From Comamonas testosteroni (GTDB taxonomy: Bacteria > Pseudomonadota > Gammaproteobacteria > Burkholderiales > Burkholderiaceae_C): a stretch of 50,369 bases of DNA. The notes below the pieces were generated by a model. It ran no database searches. It worked only from the letters and a program-made list of their open reading frames with translations, and had not been told where the DNA came from. The stretch spans positions 1 to 50,369 of the forward strand of contig NZ_AWOR01000059.1 of NCBI RefSeq assembly GCF_000761245.1, in the 5' to 3' direction. The first letter of the stretch is position 1. Each line of letters begins with the position of its first letter. Below are positions 24,196 through 34,339 of this stretch, in pieces. The translations under genes were made by a program, and so were the position numbers.

Positions 24196-25932
24196 TCATT
24201 CCATCTCTTCTTCAAAAACGACCGATGGTGCGGCGACGACGCGTGCAATGTTCGTGGGGGCCGTAATCAGGCTTTTGCTTACATAGCTGAAGGGTGTGTC
24301 AGGCTCGAGGGCTGCAGTCGCCAAATGCGCTTTTGCCTGGTTGAGGGTGATGTAGTAGCTGCCCATGGGCGCTTCAATGGCGCCACGTGTCAGCACAGGG
24401 GTGTTGCTGCCGGTACGGGATGGGGTGTAGTTTTCTGCCAGCATTTGGCCAGATTCTGCAATCTGCATGACTTGCACTCCTTGCAGGCGCAAACGGTCGA
24501 CGGCTCGCCCTGAGTCAGCCGACAGCCAGTAACCGCATGGGCGGGGACGGCTTTGTTCGGGCTTTATGTTCAGCGATGAATTCCAGTCCACACGGGCTTC
24601 GATTTCCTGGCCGGATTCGGCTTGCAGCATGCGGATGGTGCGCTGCTCAGCTGTTTGTTTGGCCTGGATGGTCAGGGTGTTGCGGCAAGCAAGAGCGGAA
24701 ATGTCGCGGGACACAAAGGATTCGACCTGCTTCAGGTTTTTTGATTTCTCGGCCGTGGCTCGCAGTGCTGCAGTTGCCGCGGTGACCAGGCTGTGCACGC
24801 GGCGCTGAATGTGCAGGCGCCCCAGATCGGAGCCGCGGCTGGCTATCAGCAGAGCGACAGAGTTTTTGAGACTGCTGGTGTTGGCAAGAGTGTCGGCAGT
24901 CAAACCGGCCATGGACATTGATTTGTCCTCAGGCTGAGCACTGGGCTGAAAAAACCATTCATTGCTGAGCTCTGCCTGCTTGAGAGCGTTGCGTATGGGT
25001 TGACTGAACCACTCTCGCGCTGCCTTGTTGACAAATTCGTGTGCATTGGCCGTGGCTGCGGGCTGCAGCAGTACGTCGTAGCGCTGCACTGCCTGAAATT
25101 TCTGCAGCAACGTGCCAGCTGCTGCAAATTCACGTAGATCAATCACAGCTGCTGGGCGGTAGTTACGGCTCAGGCGGGCGAGGGCCTGTGCTTCCGGAGT
25201 GCTCAGCAGCAGATGATCGTGAACGAGGTCTGTGCCGTCTGCTGTGACGCGGCTGGCCGTGCCTGCCGCATCAGGATTGGCTCGGGGTACGATGATGATG
25301 TTGGTCTGCTGCAGCAAGGGCGCCAGCAGGCCGCCCTGGCTCAGTTCGCGTGCGACGACCAGCAGGGCCTCAGTGCTGGCAGGCTCGTCGCCACGCTGCC
25401 CACCGACCAAGAGCACGGTGGGTTTGCCGCTGCTGTTGATGGCCGTTGCCTGGGTGCTTTGGCCCTGAGTCGCAATAAGTGCTTGAATCGGCAGTCCTCT
25501 TTGAGAGGTGCCGATAGTGATGGTGGACAGTTGCGAGCCGTTACCGGGCTTACTACTCACTGTTTGCAGCCATGCAGAAATTTCTGTCTGCGTGCTGAAC
25601 TGCTGTCGCCCGCTACCCAGACCCGGTGTGTCATAAAGAGTGGTGGGATCGGTGAAGAGAGACTCGATGGCCGGGTTATAGGGCAGGGCTGTCAGCTGTG
25701 GCGTAGGGGCAACCGCCTGGCTGATCACCGAAGGAGCGGCTGGAGAACTTGCTGCGGAGGGGGCTGGGGCCGGTGCTGGGCCTGACATGCCAGCCCAGGG
25801 CGGCAGCTGCACATTGGCACAGGCCGTCAACAGCACTGCCGAGCCCACCGTCGTCAGCTTGAGCATGCTTTGGGTCCATACGGACTGCGTGCGCTTGGCA
25901 TGAGAGAAAACAGGCTTGGTAAGAAATGTCAT
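24196..25932 (-). CDS. M14 zinc-carboxypeptidase-like lipoprotein with altered metal ligands
   Basis: 578 aa from ATG 25932; ATG 25866 is also possible and would place a lipoprotein signal (LLTAC) at the N-terminus. A Pro/Ala-rich linker precedes a carboxypeptidase fold. The usual HGDE zinc motif is GGQRGDEPA (Arg180 instead of His), and the expected DAHEY is DLREF (Arg267 instead of His). IIIVPRANPDAAG and the TPEAQALARL region otherwise follow the family. Both zinc-binding His are therefore missing, so it may be a pseudo-enzyme that still binds peptidoglycan peptides. Monocistronic, convergent with the tRNA terminator. Confidence 0.75.
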   Translation of the reverse strand: MTFLTKPVFSHAKRTQSVWTQSMLKLTTVGSAVLLTACANVQLPPWAGMSGPAPAPAPSAASSPAAPSVISQAVAPTPQLTALPYNPAIESLFTDPTTLYDTPGLGSGRQQFSTQTEISAWLQTVSSKPGNGSQLSTITIGTSQRGLPIQALIATQGQSTQATAINSSGKPTVLLVGGQRGDEPASTEALLVVARELSQGGLLAPLLQQTNIIIVPRANPDAAGTASRVTADGTDLVHDHLLLSTPEAQALARLSRNYRPAAVIDLREFAAAGTLLQKFQAVQRYDVLLQPAATANAHEFVNKAAREWFSQPIRNALKQAELSNEWFFQPSAQPEDKSMSMAGLTADTLANTSSLKNSVALLIASRGSDLGRLHIQRRVHSLVTAATAALRATAEKSKNLKQVESFVSRDISALACRNTLTIQAKQTAEQRTIRMLQAESGQEIEARVDWNSSLNIKPEQSRPRPCGYWLSADSGRAVDRLRLQGVQVMQIAESGQMLAENYTPSRTGSNTPVLTRGAIEAPMGSYYITLNQAKAHLATAALEPDTPFSYVSKSLITAPTNIARVVAAPSVVFEEEME

Positions 25933-26144
25933 AAGTTCAACGCAGATAAAAAGAACATGCCAAGAGCGAAAGCTCAAGCTTCGCACATCTGGAACCCATA
26001 TTAGGTCGGCTGGCTTGCTGTCGGCTGTCAGCGCGCAGCGATGCTGCAGCTGGAAAAAACAGAAGGGCTGCAACATTGGAGATTGCAGCCCTTCAGGAGG
26101 TTGGGTTGAAGGTGACTCACACCTTCAACCATAGACGCCGTGGA

Positions 26145-27983
26145 TTAACGGCCGTAACCGCCGCCAAAGCCTCCACGGTTGCCACCGCGATTGCCTCCGC
26201 CAAAGCCACCGCGACCGCCGCCAAAGCCGCCACGGCGACCACGGTCAGCCATGCTGTCCACGCTGGTACGCATGGGATCGGGCTGGCCACCACCGTTGCT
26301 GCCGCGTGCGCCGTTGAGTCGGGCGTGGCCTTGCTGCGTACCCAGGTGCGCATCGGCGCGGGGGGGCTGGTCGTCGTAGCGGCTGCCGCGCTCACGATCA
26401 CCGAACTGGCGGGCGCTGCCGCGTTTGGGGGCTCGCTGTTGATCGCTATTGCCTTGGGGGCGTGGAGCTCGGTCGCTTTGACCAAGCGAGTTGCTGCGCT
26501 CGCCATGGCGCTCGGTGCTGCGATCGGAGTTGCGTTCGCCACGTTCCACTGCTTGCTGGCCCTGGCCGCGCTGGTTGTTGACGCGGCTGTTGCTGCGGGG
26601 CTTGTGCTGGCGTGCGGGGCGTTGCTGTGCTTCACCTTCTGCCTCGCCTTGCTGGGCATCTGCAGCAGGACGGCGACCACTGCGGCCTCCATTGGGAGTC
26701 TTGTTGGAGCGGATACGCTCCATCATTTCCTGGCGGGCTGCCTTGGCAGCGGCCTGCATCACATCACGGCTGGGAGGCTTGCCAGCGCCACCCCACAGGG
26801 TCTGTCGGCCCATGGCGATGGGCTCGGCGATTTCGCCTTCTTCAGGACCAAAGCCTTCGATGGGCTGCACCGGAATCTCCTGCTTGGTAAAGCGCTCAAT
26901 ATCCATCATGAAGCCTTCTTCGTCCATGCAGACCAGGCTGACAGCGTTGCCTTCGCGGCCGGCACGGCCGGTACGGCCGATACGGTGTACATAGTCTTCC
27001 GAGATATTGGGGATCTCGTAGTTCACCACGTTGGGTAGCTCGTCAATGTCGATGCCGCGTGCCGCGATATCTGTTGCCACCAGCGCGCGCAGCTCGCCCG
27101 TTTTGAAGCCTTCCAGGGCTTGGGTACGGGCGCTCTGGCTTTTGTTGCCGTGCAAAGCCATGGCGGAAACGCCGTTCTTGGTCAGGTACTCGGCCACATT
27201 GTTGGCGCCAAACTTGGTGCGGGTGAACACTAGCACCTGACTCCAGTTGTTTTCCTGGATGATGTGCAGCAGCACCTGCTTTTTCTTGCCGCGACCCACG
27301 GGGTGGATGACCTGCTTGATACGCTGCACGGTGGTGTTGCGCGGCGTGACCTGGATGGATTGGGGGTTGCGCAGCAGGCCATTGGCCAGTTCGCGAATTT
27401 CATCGCTGAAGGTGGCAGAGAACAGCAGGCTTTGCTTGTCCTTGGGTACCAGAGCCAGAACCTTCTTGACGTCATGGATGAAGCCCATGTCCAGCATGCG
27501 GTCGGCTTCGTCCAGTATCAGCATCTCGACGGTGGACAGGTCCATAAAGCCCTGACCGGCCAGGTCCAGCAGACGGCCGGGCGTGGCAACCAGAACGTCA
27601 ACGCCTTTTTCGATGCGGGCGATCTGCGGCTTCATGCCGACACCGCCAAAAATCACGGTGGAGGTAATGTCCAGGTATTTGGCGTAGCTACGCAGGTTTT
27701 CTTCCACCTGTGCCGCCAGTTCGCGGGTAGGGGTCAGCACCAGAGTGCGGATGCCCTTGCCGCCAAACTTGTTCTTGGGCGCTGTGCCGTTTGCCAGGCG
27801 CTGCAGCATGGGCAGCGTGAAGGCTGCTGTCTTGCCGGTGCCGGTCTGAGCGCCGGCCAACAGGTCGTGCCCGGCGAGAACCAGAGGAATGGCCTGTGCC
27901 TGAATGGGAGTCGGGTTTTCATAACCCTGTTCTTGTACGGCCTTCAGAATGGCGGGTGCCAGATTCAGTTCTTCAAATGTCAT
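26145..27983 (-). CDS. rhlE: DEAD-box ATP-dependent RNA helicase RhlE
   Basis: 612 aa from ATG 27983; the TTG at 28001 is less likely. It holds all helicase motifs: PTPIQAQAIP (Q motif), AQTGTGKT (45-52), PTRELAAQ, LDEADRMLD, SATF and HRIGRTGRAG. The C-terminal ~200 residues are a low-complexity Arg/Gly/Gln-rich tail ending in GGFGGG repeats, as in RhlE-type helicases. It remodels RNA in ribosome assembly and decay. Large open frames on the opposite strand here are shadows of this gene. Confidence 0.93.
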   Translation of the reverse strand: MTFEELNLAPAILKAVQEQGYENPTPIQAQAIPLVLAGHDLLAGAQTGTGKTAAFTLPMLQRLANGTAPKNKFGGKGIRTLVLTPTRELAAQVEENLRSYAKYLDITSTVIFGGVGMKPQIARIEKGVDVLVATPGRLLDLAGQGFMDLSTVEMLILDEADRMLDMGFIHDVKKVLALVPKDKQSLLFSATFSDEIRELANGLLRNPQSIQVTPRNTTVQRIKQVIHPVGRGKKKQVLLHIIQENNWSQVLVFTRTKFGANNVAEYLTKNGVSAMALHGNKSQSARTQALEGFKTGELRALVATDIAARGIDIDELPNVVNYEIPNISEDYVHRIGRTGRAGREGNAVSLVCMDEEGFMMDIERFTKQEIPVQPIEGFGPEEGEIAEPIAMGRQTLWGGAGKPPSRDVMQAAAKAARQEMMERIRSNKTPNGGRSGRRPAADAQQGEAEGEAQQRPARQHKPRSNSRVNNQRGQGQQAVERGERNSDRSTERHGERSNSLGQSDRAPRPQGNSDQQRAPKRGSARQFGDRERGSRYDDQPPRADAHLGTQQGHARLNGARGSNGGGQPDPMRTSVDSMADRGRRGGFGGGRGGFGGGNRGGNRGGFGGGYGR

Positions 27984-28247
27984 TGTGATCAATTGCGCCA
28001 ATCCTGGGCGCGGGGTATCAGCCTGTCATGGCACCCGTGGGGTGCCTGGCCAGTTGTAGGCAGATATAGTTTGCGTGTTGGGAGCTTGGAAACGCTTCCT
28101 TTGTCCCCAGCTGAAGTGCTGCTGCAGCAGGCAACTGGACGCCTGTTGCGAGGGGTATTGTCGCATGCACTGATAATCATGGTTTGATTGCCGTGTAAAG
28201 CGGCACACTTTTTTGCATAAATCCAAGTAACTCAAAGCATTTCGGAC
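27984..28247. other. Divergent promoter region between rhlE and ettA
   Basis: 264 bases with no gene. It must carry both promoters. A poly-T tract (cacttttttgcataaatcc) about 35 bases before ettA is the only striking feature. Confidence 0.5.
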
Positions 28248-29909
28248 ATGGCTCAATACGTTTTTTCGATGAATCAGCTGACCAAGACGGTGCCGCCCAA
28301 GCGCCAGATCTTGAAAGGCATTTCCCTGAGTTTCTTCCCCGGCGCCAAGATCGGCGTGCTGGGTCTGAACGGCTCGGGCAAGTCTTCGCTGTTGAAGATC
28401 ATGGCCGGTGTGGACAAGGAGTATGAAGGCGAAGCCATCCCCATGCAGGGCCTGTCCATCGGCTACCTGCCCCAGGAGCCTCAGCTCAATCCCGAGCACA
28501 CCGTGCGCCAGGCTGTGGAAGAAGCCATGGCCGAGGTGAACAATGCCAAAGCCCGTCTGGAAGAGGTGTACGCTGCTTACGCAGAAGAGGATGCCGACTT
28601 TGACGCCCTGGCTGCCGAGCAAGGTGAGCTGGAGGCCATCATCGCTGCCGCGGGAACGGACTCAGAGCATCAGCTGGAAATCGCTGCGGATGCACTGCGC
28701 CTGCCGGCATGGGACGCCATCGTGGGTCAGCTCTCTGGTGGTGAAAAGCGCCGCGTTGCCCTGTGCAAGCTGCTGCTGTCCAAGCCTGACATGCTGCTGC
28801 TGGACGAGCCGACCAACCACTTGGATGCCGAGTCCGTGGACTGGTTGGAGCAGTTCCTGCACCGCTTTAGCGGCACCGTAGTGGCCATTACCCACGACCG
28901 CTACTTCCTCGACAACGCGGCCGAATGGATTCTTGAACTGGACCGTGGCCATGGTATTCCCTACAAGGGCAACTACTCCGACTGGCTGATCCAGAAGGGT
29001 AACCGCCTGGAAGCCGAGCAAAAGGGCGAAGAAGCACGTGCCAAGGCCTTGAAGAAGGAGTTGGAGTGGGTTCGCCAGAATGCCAAGGGTCGTCAGGCCA
29101 AGTCCAAGGCCCGTATTGCGCGCTTTGAAGAGCTGAGCGATTACGAATACCAGCAGCGCAATGAAACCCAGGAAATTTTCATTCCTGTGGCCGAACGACT
29201 GGGCTCCAAGGTCATCGAGTTCACCAATGTCTCCAAGTCCTTTGGCGACCGCATGCTGATCGACAACCTTTCGATGAACATTCCTGCTGGTGCCATCGTC
29301 GGCATCATCGGACCGAATGGTGCTGGTAAGTCGACTCTGTTCAAGCTGATCGCGGGTAAGGAGCAGCCTGATTCAGGTACGGTGGACATCGGCCAGACTG
29401 TGAAGATGGCCTTTGTGGACCAGCATCGCGATGAACTGGCCAACGAAAAGACCGTGTGGGAAGACATCTCCGGCGGTTTGGACATGATCACCGTGGGCAA
29501 GTTCACCATGGCGTCGCGCGCTTACGCGGGCCGCTTCAACTTCAACGGCCAAGACCAGCAAAAGAAGGTCGGCAACCTCTCCGGTGGTGAACGCGGTCGT
29601 CTGCACCTGGCCAAGACGCTGATTCAAGGCGGAAACGTGCTGCTGCTGGACGAGCCCTCCAATGACTTGGACGTGGAAACCCTGCGTGCACTGGAAGACG
29701 CGCTGCTGGAATATGCCGGTACCGTGATGGTCATCTCGCATGACCGCTGGTTCCTGGACCGTATTGCCACGCATATTCTGGCCGCCGAAGGCGATTCGCA
29801 GTGGGTGTTCTTTGACGGTAACTACCAGGAGTACGAGGCCGATAAGAAGAAACGACTGGGTGAAGAAGGTGCTGCGCCCAAGCGTATGCGTTACAAGGCG
29901 TTGAAGTAA
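28248..29909 (+). CDS. ettA: EttA, energy-dependent translational throttle (ABC-F ATPase)
   Basis: 553 aa, the standard EttA length. Two ABC domains: Walker A GLNGSGKS (39-46) and GPNGAGKS (~355-362), signatures LSGGE in both, and LLLDEPTNHLD and LLLDEPSNDLD. Between the domains lies the charged linker (EEARAKALKKELEWVRQNAK). The C-terminus RMRYKALK is characteristic. EttA binds the ribosomal E site and gates elongation by ATP/ADP ratio. It is soluble, with no membrane domain. Confidence 0.95.
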   Translation: MAQYVFSMNQLTKTVPPKRQILKGISLSFFPGAKIGVLGLNGSGKSSLLKIMAGVDKEYEGEAIPMQGLSIGYLPQEPQLNPEHTVRQAVEEAMAEVNNAKARLEEVYAAYAEEDADFDALAAEQGELEAIIAAAGTDSEHQLEIAADALRLPAWDAIVGQLSGGEKRRVALCKLLLSKPDMLLLDEPTNHLDAESVDWLEQFLHRFSGTVVAITHDRYFLDNAAEWILELDRGHGIPYKGNYSDWLIQKGNRLEAEQKGEEARAKALKKELEWVRQNAKGRQAKSKARIARFEELSDYEYQQRNETQEIFIPVAERLGSKVIEFTNVSKSFGDRMLIDNLSMNIPAGAIVGIIGPNGAGKSTLFKLIAGKEQPDSGTVDIGQTVKMAFVDQHRDELANEKTVWEDISGGLDMITVGKFTMASRAYAGRFNFNGQDQQKKVGNLSGGERGRLHLAKTLIQGGNVLLLDEPSNDLDVETLRALEDALLEYAGTVMVISHDRWFLDRIATHILAAEGDSQWVFFDGNYQEYEADKKKRLGEEGAAPKRMRYKALK

Positions 29910-29957
29910 GCATCAAAATGTCTCCGGCATCAGCTGGAGCGGGTATTCTTAGGGGCT

Positions 29958-32261
29958 ATGAGCCTCGCACATGCATCCGTTTCCGTGCTGCGCACCTGCC
30001 TTGTCCAGGTGGTGCGTGGCGCTGATGCATTCGCGCTGCGATTGTTGCAGCGCACCGAATATGCGTTGGAGCAATCGCTTTCGACGGGTTTCCACTCTGC
30101 AAGGCGCGATGTGCTCGGCGCTGCGCTGCATAACCTGCAGCAGCACCGGGCCTCGGTGATCAGCAGCTTCCCGCAGAACTTGCTGGAGGCGCTGGTACTG
30201 TCAGCGCGCCAACCTTTTTCCTTTTCTGCACAGACGCTGGATACCGTCACTGGCCGGCTTTTGCCATTGGCGGCCATGGCCGAGTCGGCCAGCCGTCAGC
30301 TCAAGGCCGAGCACAAGCTGGTGCAGATGGTCGAGCCCCAGGTCGAGCTGGCGCTGGCCGATCTGGATGCTTTGATGAGCGGCGCTCAGGGGCTTGAGTC
30401 CGCTCAGCCAGAGTGCAATCCGCTGCGGCTGGAGAACTATGTACGCGCTTTGAGCCAGTCGTTGACGGCTGTTCAGCCCGCCACGGAGGTGGCCGACTGC
30501 TGGCATGAATTCATGTCGCAGCAGCTGGGCTCGATTCTGGCTTCTGAATATTCCCGTGCTGCCAATTTGCTGCGCCAGCATGGCGTGCAGCCTGCCCGCT
30601 ATGGGGCGGATGGCGACACCCGCCCCCAATGCCTGCTGACCTTGCGGCTATTGCAGGAGTTGGCCTCAGATCTGCGCTGGATTGATGATTCGCGCTGTAC
30701 CGTGCCCCAGTCGCTGACTGACTCCATGCTGGAGGGTTGGCCTGCGACCGAGCCGGCCTCCATTGCGCCTGCGCAAGACTTGGGGCTGGAGGCGGGCTGG
30801 ACTTCGTATTCGGCCAATGCGCTGCAGACTTCGCAGCAACCCTGGGTGCCCAGTGATCTGAGGGGATTGCGCGCGCCACAGCCCAGTCAGGCGCCCAGTG
30901 CTCTGATTCAGATACGCACGCTGCAGCGCATGATGAGTCATATGACCAGCGACGGCCGCCTGCTGCCGCCGGTGCAGCGGGTCTTGTTGCGGCTTGAACC
31001 CATGTTGAGTCAGTTGGTGGCGCAAGACGGTGCTTTCTTTGAAGATCGCTTGCACCCGGCACGGCAGTTGCTGGATGAGCTGACGGCTCGCAGCCTTTGG
31101 TTTGCCAGCGAATCTGCTCTGGGATTTGCTCACTTCATTACCGTGGCTGAGGCTGCGGCGAACCAGTTGGCTAGTGCAGGGCAGGCAAGTGCGCATGTGT
31201 TTGCCCAAGTGCTGCAATTTGTGCGCGAGCAGTGGCCGCCGGAAGGTCGCATGAGCCGTATTGCGCCTCTGAGCCAGCATACCGAAGTCGAGCATTCCAC
31301 GCGACAAGGGCTGATGAGCTCGGCGCTGGGGCTGGTTGATCGTCAGATTGTGGGCGCCATCGAGCAGGTCAAGCCCGATGCTCTGCAACTGGCGCAGATG
31401 ATTCGCAGCTTGCCCAGTGCCAAGGGTGTGCCTGAAGATATTCTGGATTTTGTGACCGGCCCTTGGGCCGGTGTGATTGCCCAGGCACAGCAGCGGGCCG
31501 AATCAGGGCAGGAGCGCGACCCGGGTGGCTATCTGGCGCTGGTGCCCAGCCTGCTGTGGAGCGTGTCGCCGCAGGCCGCTCAGGATGTAACGCGATTGGT
31601 GGCCATGGCGCCCAGGCTGCAGCGCCGTCTGGCGCGAGGCTTGCGCAGCGTGGGCCGCACGGATGTCGAAATCGCCGCACTGGCGGCCCGACTGGGAAGC
31701 CTTCAGCAGCGGGTACTGGATGCGGCCGAGGCCACGGGCCGGTCCGGCTCCGACGAATTTGCCAGGGCGGATGTGCTCGGTGAACTGCCCAGCGTGCTGG
31801 CGGGTCTGGATGGTGCCTCAGAAACCGTGCGTGCAGGACTGGATATCACCTTGCCGGTACTGACCGACAGAGTCGAGGAACTACCATCAGTGGCCGTGAT
31901 GCGAGAGCCGCAGCCTCAGGCCGCAACCCATTCCTCGGGGCCTGCCTTCAAGACCACAGCGCTGCAAAAGACAGTAAGTGCTCCATTGGGCGAGACTGAA
32001 GCAGTTGTTTCTGCTCTCATGCCGACGCACGCACCCATGGGGCAGAGCAAGCCTGTAGATGTTGCCGAATGGCCTTTGGGGACCTGGGTGGAGCTATGCA
32101 ACGAGCGCCAGCAACTGCGCACCAAGCTGACCTGGGTCAGCCCGCAACAAAGCCTGTTTCTGTTTACCGCTGAAGACGGAAGCACCCAGTCCATGACGCG
32201 CCGCATGCGCGACAAATTGCTGACGCAGGGGCAGTTGCGGCGCCTCGAGGCGATTGCCTAA
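29958..32261 (+). CDS. DUF1631 family protein
   Basis: 767 aa, the usual size for this betaproteobacterial family. The long helical middle is Leu/Ala/Gln-rich. The DILDFVTGPWAGVIAQAQ stretch and the C-terminal GTWVELCNERQQLRTKLTWV, FLFTAEDG and SMTRRMRDKL are typical DUF1631 landmarks; the C-terminus has a PilZ-like flavour. Biochemical role unknown; the old database name thymidine phosphorylase is not supported by this sequence. It overlaps the convergent peptidase gene by four bases. Confidence 0.72.
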   Translation: MSLAHASVSVLRTCLVQVVRGADAFALRLLQRTEYALEQSLSTGFHSARRDVLGAALHNLQQHRASVISSFPQNLLEALVLSARQPFSFSAQTLDTVTGRLLPLAAMAESASRQLKAEHKLVQMVEPQVELALADLDALMSGAQGLESAQPECNPLRLENYVRALSQSLTAVQPATEVADCWHEFMSQQLGSILASEYSRAANLLRQHGVQPARYGADGDTRPQCLLTLRLLQELASDLRWIDDSRCTVPQSLTDSMLEGWPATEPASIAPAQDLGLEAGWTSYSANALQTSQQPWVPSDLRGLRAPQPSQAPSALIQIRTLQRMMSHMTSDGRLLPPVQRVLLRLEPMLSQLVAQDGAFFEDRLHPARQLLDELTARSLWFASESALGFAHFITVAEAAANQLASAGQASAHVFAQVLQFVREQWPPEGRMSRIAPLSQHTEVEHSTRQGLMSSALGLVDRQIVGAIEQVKPDALQLAQMIRSLPSAKGVPEDILDFVTGPWAGVIAQAQQRAESGQERDPGGYLALVPSLLWSVSPQAAQDVTRLVAMAPRLQRRLARGLRSVGRTDVEIAALAARLGSLQQRVLDAAEATGRSGSDEFARADVLGELPSVLAGLDGASETVRAGLDITLPVLTDRVEELPSVAVMREPQPQAATHSSGPAFKTTALQKTVSAPLGETEAVVSALMPTHAPMGQSKPVDVAEWPLGTWVELCNERQQLRTKLTWVSPQQSLFLFTAEDGSTQSMTRRMRDKLLTQGQLRRLEAIA

Positions 32262-33295
32262 CTTCTTGCCTGTAGATCCTGATAGCTGGGCAGTGTCATC
32301 TGGCCTTCGATCTGTACCGATTGAGCTAGCAAAACAGCGCGTGCGGTGGCTATGGCCACGGCGTCGGCCGCCAATGTGCTCAGCGTCATCATTCCCAGCG
32401 AGTTGCCGCTGCACGCCGTGCCCAGGGCAAACAGGCTGTCGCCATCGCTCATGGTGTGCACGGGGTTGATGGCACGTGCCAGGCCGTCATGGGCTACCAC
32501 GGCCAGGCGGTGAGCCTGGGCCTTGGTGATGGTGGCATCAGTTGCCACAACGCCTATCGTGGTGTTGCTGCCGGCCAGAATCGGCCTGGGCTCTTCTCCC
32601 TCCAGCAAGGCATCGCGGGTGCCACGCAATTGCAGGCCGTCTGCCGTGCGTGCCCCGGCCAGCAACTCACCGTTGAAGGGATTGAATACATCGCCCAGCG
32701 CATTGCAGGCAATGATGGCTCCCACGGTGACGCCATCGACGGTAAAGCTGGCTGTTCCTATGCCGCCCTTCATGGCGCGTTGATGGCCGAAGACCTTGCC
32801 CACCACGGCGCCAGCGCCAGCGCCTACGCTGCCCTCGGCAGGTCGCCCGGTGCCGAAGTCAGATCCCGCATTCCTGCTGGCGGCATAGCCGGCTGTGGCA
32901 TCAGGGCGTATGCGCATATCGCCCATCATCACGTCAAACAGCACGGCGGCGGGCACCAGCGGGATGCGGCCCACGCCGATATTCAGGCCCGCGCCTTGTT
33001 CTTCCAGCCAGCGCACGGCCCCTGTGGCTGCGTCCAGCCCCCAGGCACTGCCGCCGGCCAGCATGACGCCGTGGACCTCCTGCACCAGATTGCTGGGGTG
33101 CAGCAAATCGGTCTCGCGCGTGCCGGGGGCTGCGCCGCGTACATCCACACCGCCTACGGCACCCTGGGGGCAAAGCACTGCGGTGCAGCCCGTGGGACGG
33201 CGCGAGTCGCTGAAATGGCCGACGGAAATGCCCCGCACACGGCCGATATGGCCTTCGTGTGCGAGCAGATCCTCAATGGTTGAAAAAGCGCTCAT
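32258..33295 (-). CDS. P1-family (S58) aminopeptidase/amidohydrolase
   Basis: 345 aa. The N-terminal nucleophile fold of DmpA/NylC-like enzymes is recognisable: VRGISVGHFSD, CTAVLCPQGAVGGVDVRGAA, GGSAWGLDAATGAV and GSVGAGAGAVVGK. The predicted autocleavage is between Asn244 and Thr245 in GSNTTIGVVATDA, where the Thr becomes the N-terminal nucleophile of the beta chain. No signal peptide is obvious, so it is probably cytoplasmic. Substrates in the family range from D-amino acid esters and peptides to nylon oligomers; not deducible here. It starts 162 bases from the divergent metQ gene. Confidence 0.85.
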   Translation of the reverse strand: MSAFSTIEDLLAHEGHIGRVRGISVGHFSDSRRPTGCTAVLCPQGAVGGVDVRGAAPGTRETDLLHPSNLVQEVHGVMLAGGSAWGLDAATGAVRWLEEQGAGLNIGVGRIPLVPAAVLFDVMMGDMRIRPDATAGYAASRNAGSDFGTGRPAEGSVGAGAGAVVGKVFGHQRAMKGGIGTASFTVDGVTVGAIIACNALGDVFNPFNGELLAGARTADGLQLRGTRDALLEGEEPRPILAGSNTTIGVVATDATITKAQAHRLAVVAHDGLARAINPVHTMSDGDSLFALGTACSGNSLGMMTLSTLAADAVAIATARAVLLAQSVQIEGQMTLPSYQDLQARS

Positions 33296-33457
33296 GTCGG
33301 TACTCCTTGTATTCTTTATATGTTTTTATGGATAAACAGATGGTTTTTTATTCTTTTGGGTTTGCCCGTGTAAGGTTCATACTTACTCACATTGTTGCAG
33401 CCCGGTAAACAAATGAGATCCGTGCTGCCCACGCGCATCAAATTCAAGGAGTGATCC

Positions 33458-34294
33458 ATGCCCGCCCATTTTTCTTTTGCCGCCAGCCGCCGTGCCGTTC
33501 TGGCCACTGCTGCAGTCGCATTGCTGGCGACTGCCGGTGTGCCTGCTCTGGCGCAGGACGCGGCCAAGAAGAACCTGCTGATCGGTGCCACTGCCGGCTC
33601 CAACTATGACTTGCTGCAAAAAGGCATAGTGCCTCAGCTGCAGAAAAAGGGCTACCAGATCAAGCTGATCGAGTTCAATGACTATGTTCAGCCCAATCTG
33701 GCGCTGTCCGACGGTTCGCTGGATGCCAATTTCTTCCAGCACCGCGCCTATTTCGACCAGTTCACCACCGACCGCAAGCTGGCGCTGAGCGCGATTGCTC
33801 AGGGCCCAGTGGCACCCATGGGTGTGTACAGTAAAAAGCACAAGTCTCTGGCCGATATCAAGAGCGGTGCCAAGGTGGCTCTGCCCAATGATCCCAGCAA
33901 CCTGGCCCGTGCATTGCTGGTGTTGCAGCAGGCTGGCCTCGTCAAGCTCAAGGAAGGGGTGAATCCGGCCCGTATCTCCGAGTTGGATCTGGCCGCCAAT
34001 CCCCACAAGCTCAAGTTCGTTGCGCTGGAGGCAGCCCAGTTGCCCCGCGTGCTGGAAGATGCTGACTATGTGGTGGTCAACGGCAACTTTGCCGTTTCCT
34101 CGGGCCTGAAGCTGAGCGAAGCCGTGGTTCTGGAAAAGACTCCCGATCTGTACCTGAACGTGGTGGCCGTGAAGACCGGCAACGAAAACAGCCAGTGGGC
34201 CAAGGATCTGGCCGCAGCCTACCGCTCGCCGGAGTTCAAGTCCGTGGTGGACAGCCAGTTCCCTGGCTATTCCAAGCCAGCTTTCCTGAAGTGA
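33458..34294 (+). CDS. metQ: MetQ/NlpA-family substrate-binding protein 1
   Basis: 278 aa. A signal peptide with a twin-Arg-like start (FAASRRAVLATAAVALLA) and cleavage near ALAQ-DA. The body shows the MetQ landmarks: GATAGSNYDLL, IEFNDYVQPNLALSDG, SLDANFFQH and GPVAPMGVYS, plus KVALPNDPSNLARALLLL-type sequence. It binds methionine or a related ligand in the periplasm for an ABC importer. There is no lipobox Cys. No permease or ATPase gene is adjacent. A diverged tandem copy follows. Confidence 0.88.
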   Translation: MPAHFSFAASRRAVLATAAVALLATAGVPALAQDAAKKNLLIGATAGSNYDLLQKGIVPQLQKKGYQIKLIEFNDYVQPNLALSDGSLDANFFQHRAYFDQFTTDRKLALSAIAQGPVAPMGVYSKKHKSLADIKSGAKVALPNDPSNLARALLVLQQAGLVKLKEGVNPARISELDLAANPHKLKFVALEAAQLPRVLEDADYVVVNGNFAVSSGLKLSEAVVLEKTPDLYLNVVAVKTGNENSQWAKDLAAAYRSPEFKSVVDSQFPGYSKPAFLK

Positions 34295-34310
34295 TCGGGC
34301 TGGACTGATG

Positions 34311-34339
34311 AAAAAAGGGCCGCGATTCGGCCCTTTTTT
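34311..34339 (+). terminator. Terminator between the two metQ genes
   Basis: AAAAAAGGGCCG...CGGCCCTTTTTT stem with T run. The two genes are thus separately transcribed. Confidence 0.8.

Noticed and set aside
26076..28187. Two long plus-strand frames opposite rhlE
   Set aside because: Ala- and Gly-rich low complexity arising from the codon bias and RG-rich tail of rhlE; all helicase motifs are on the minus strand.
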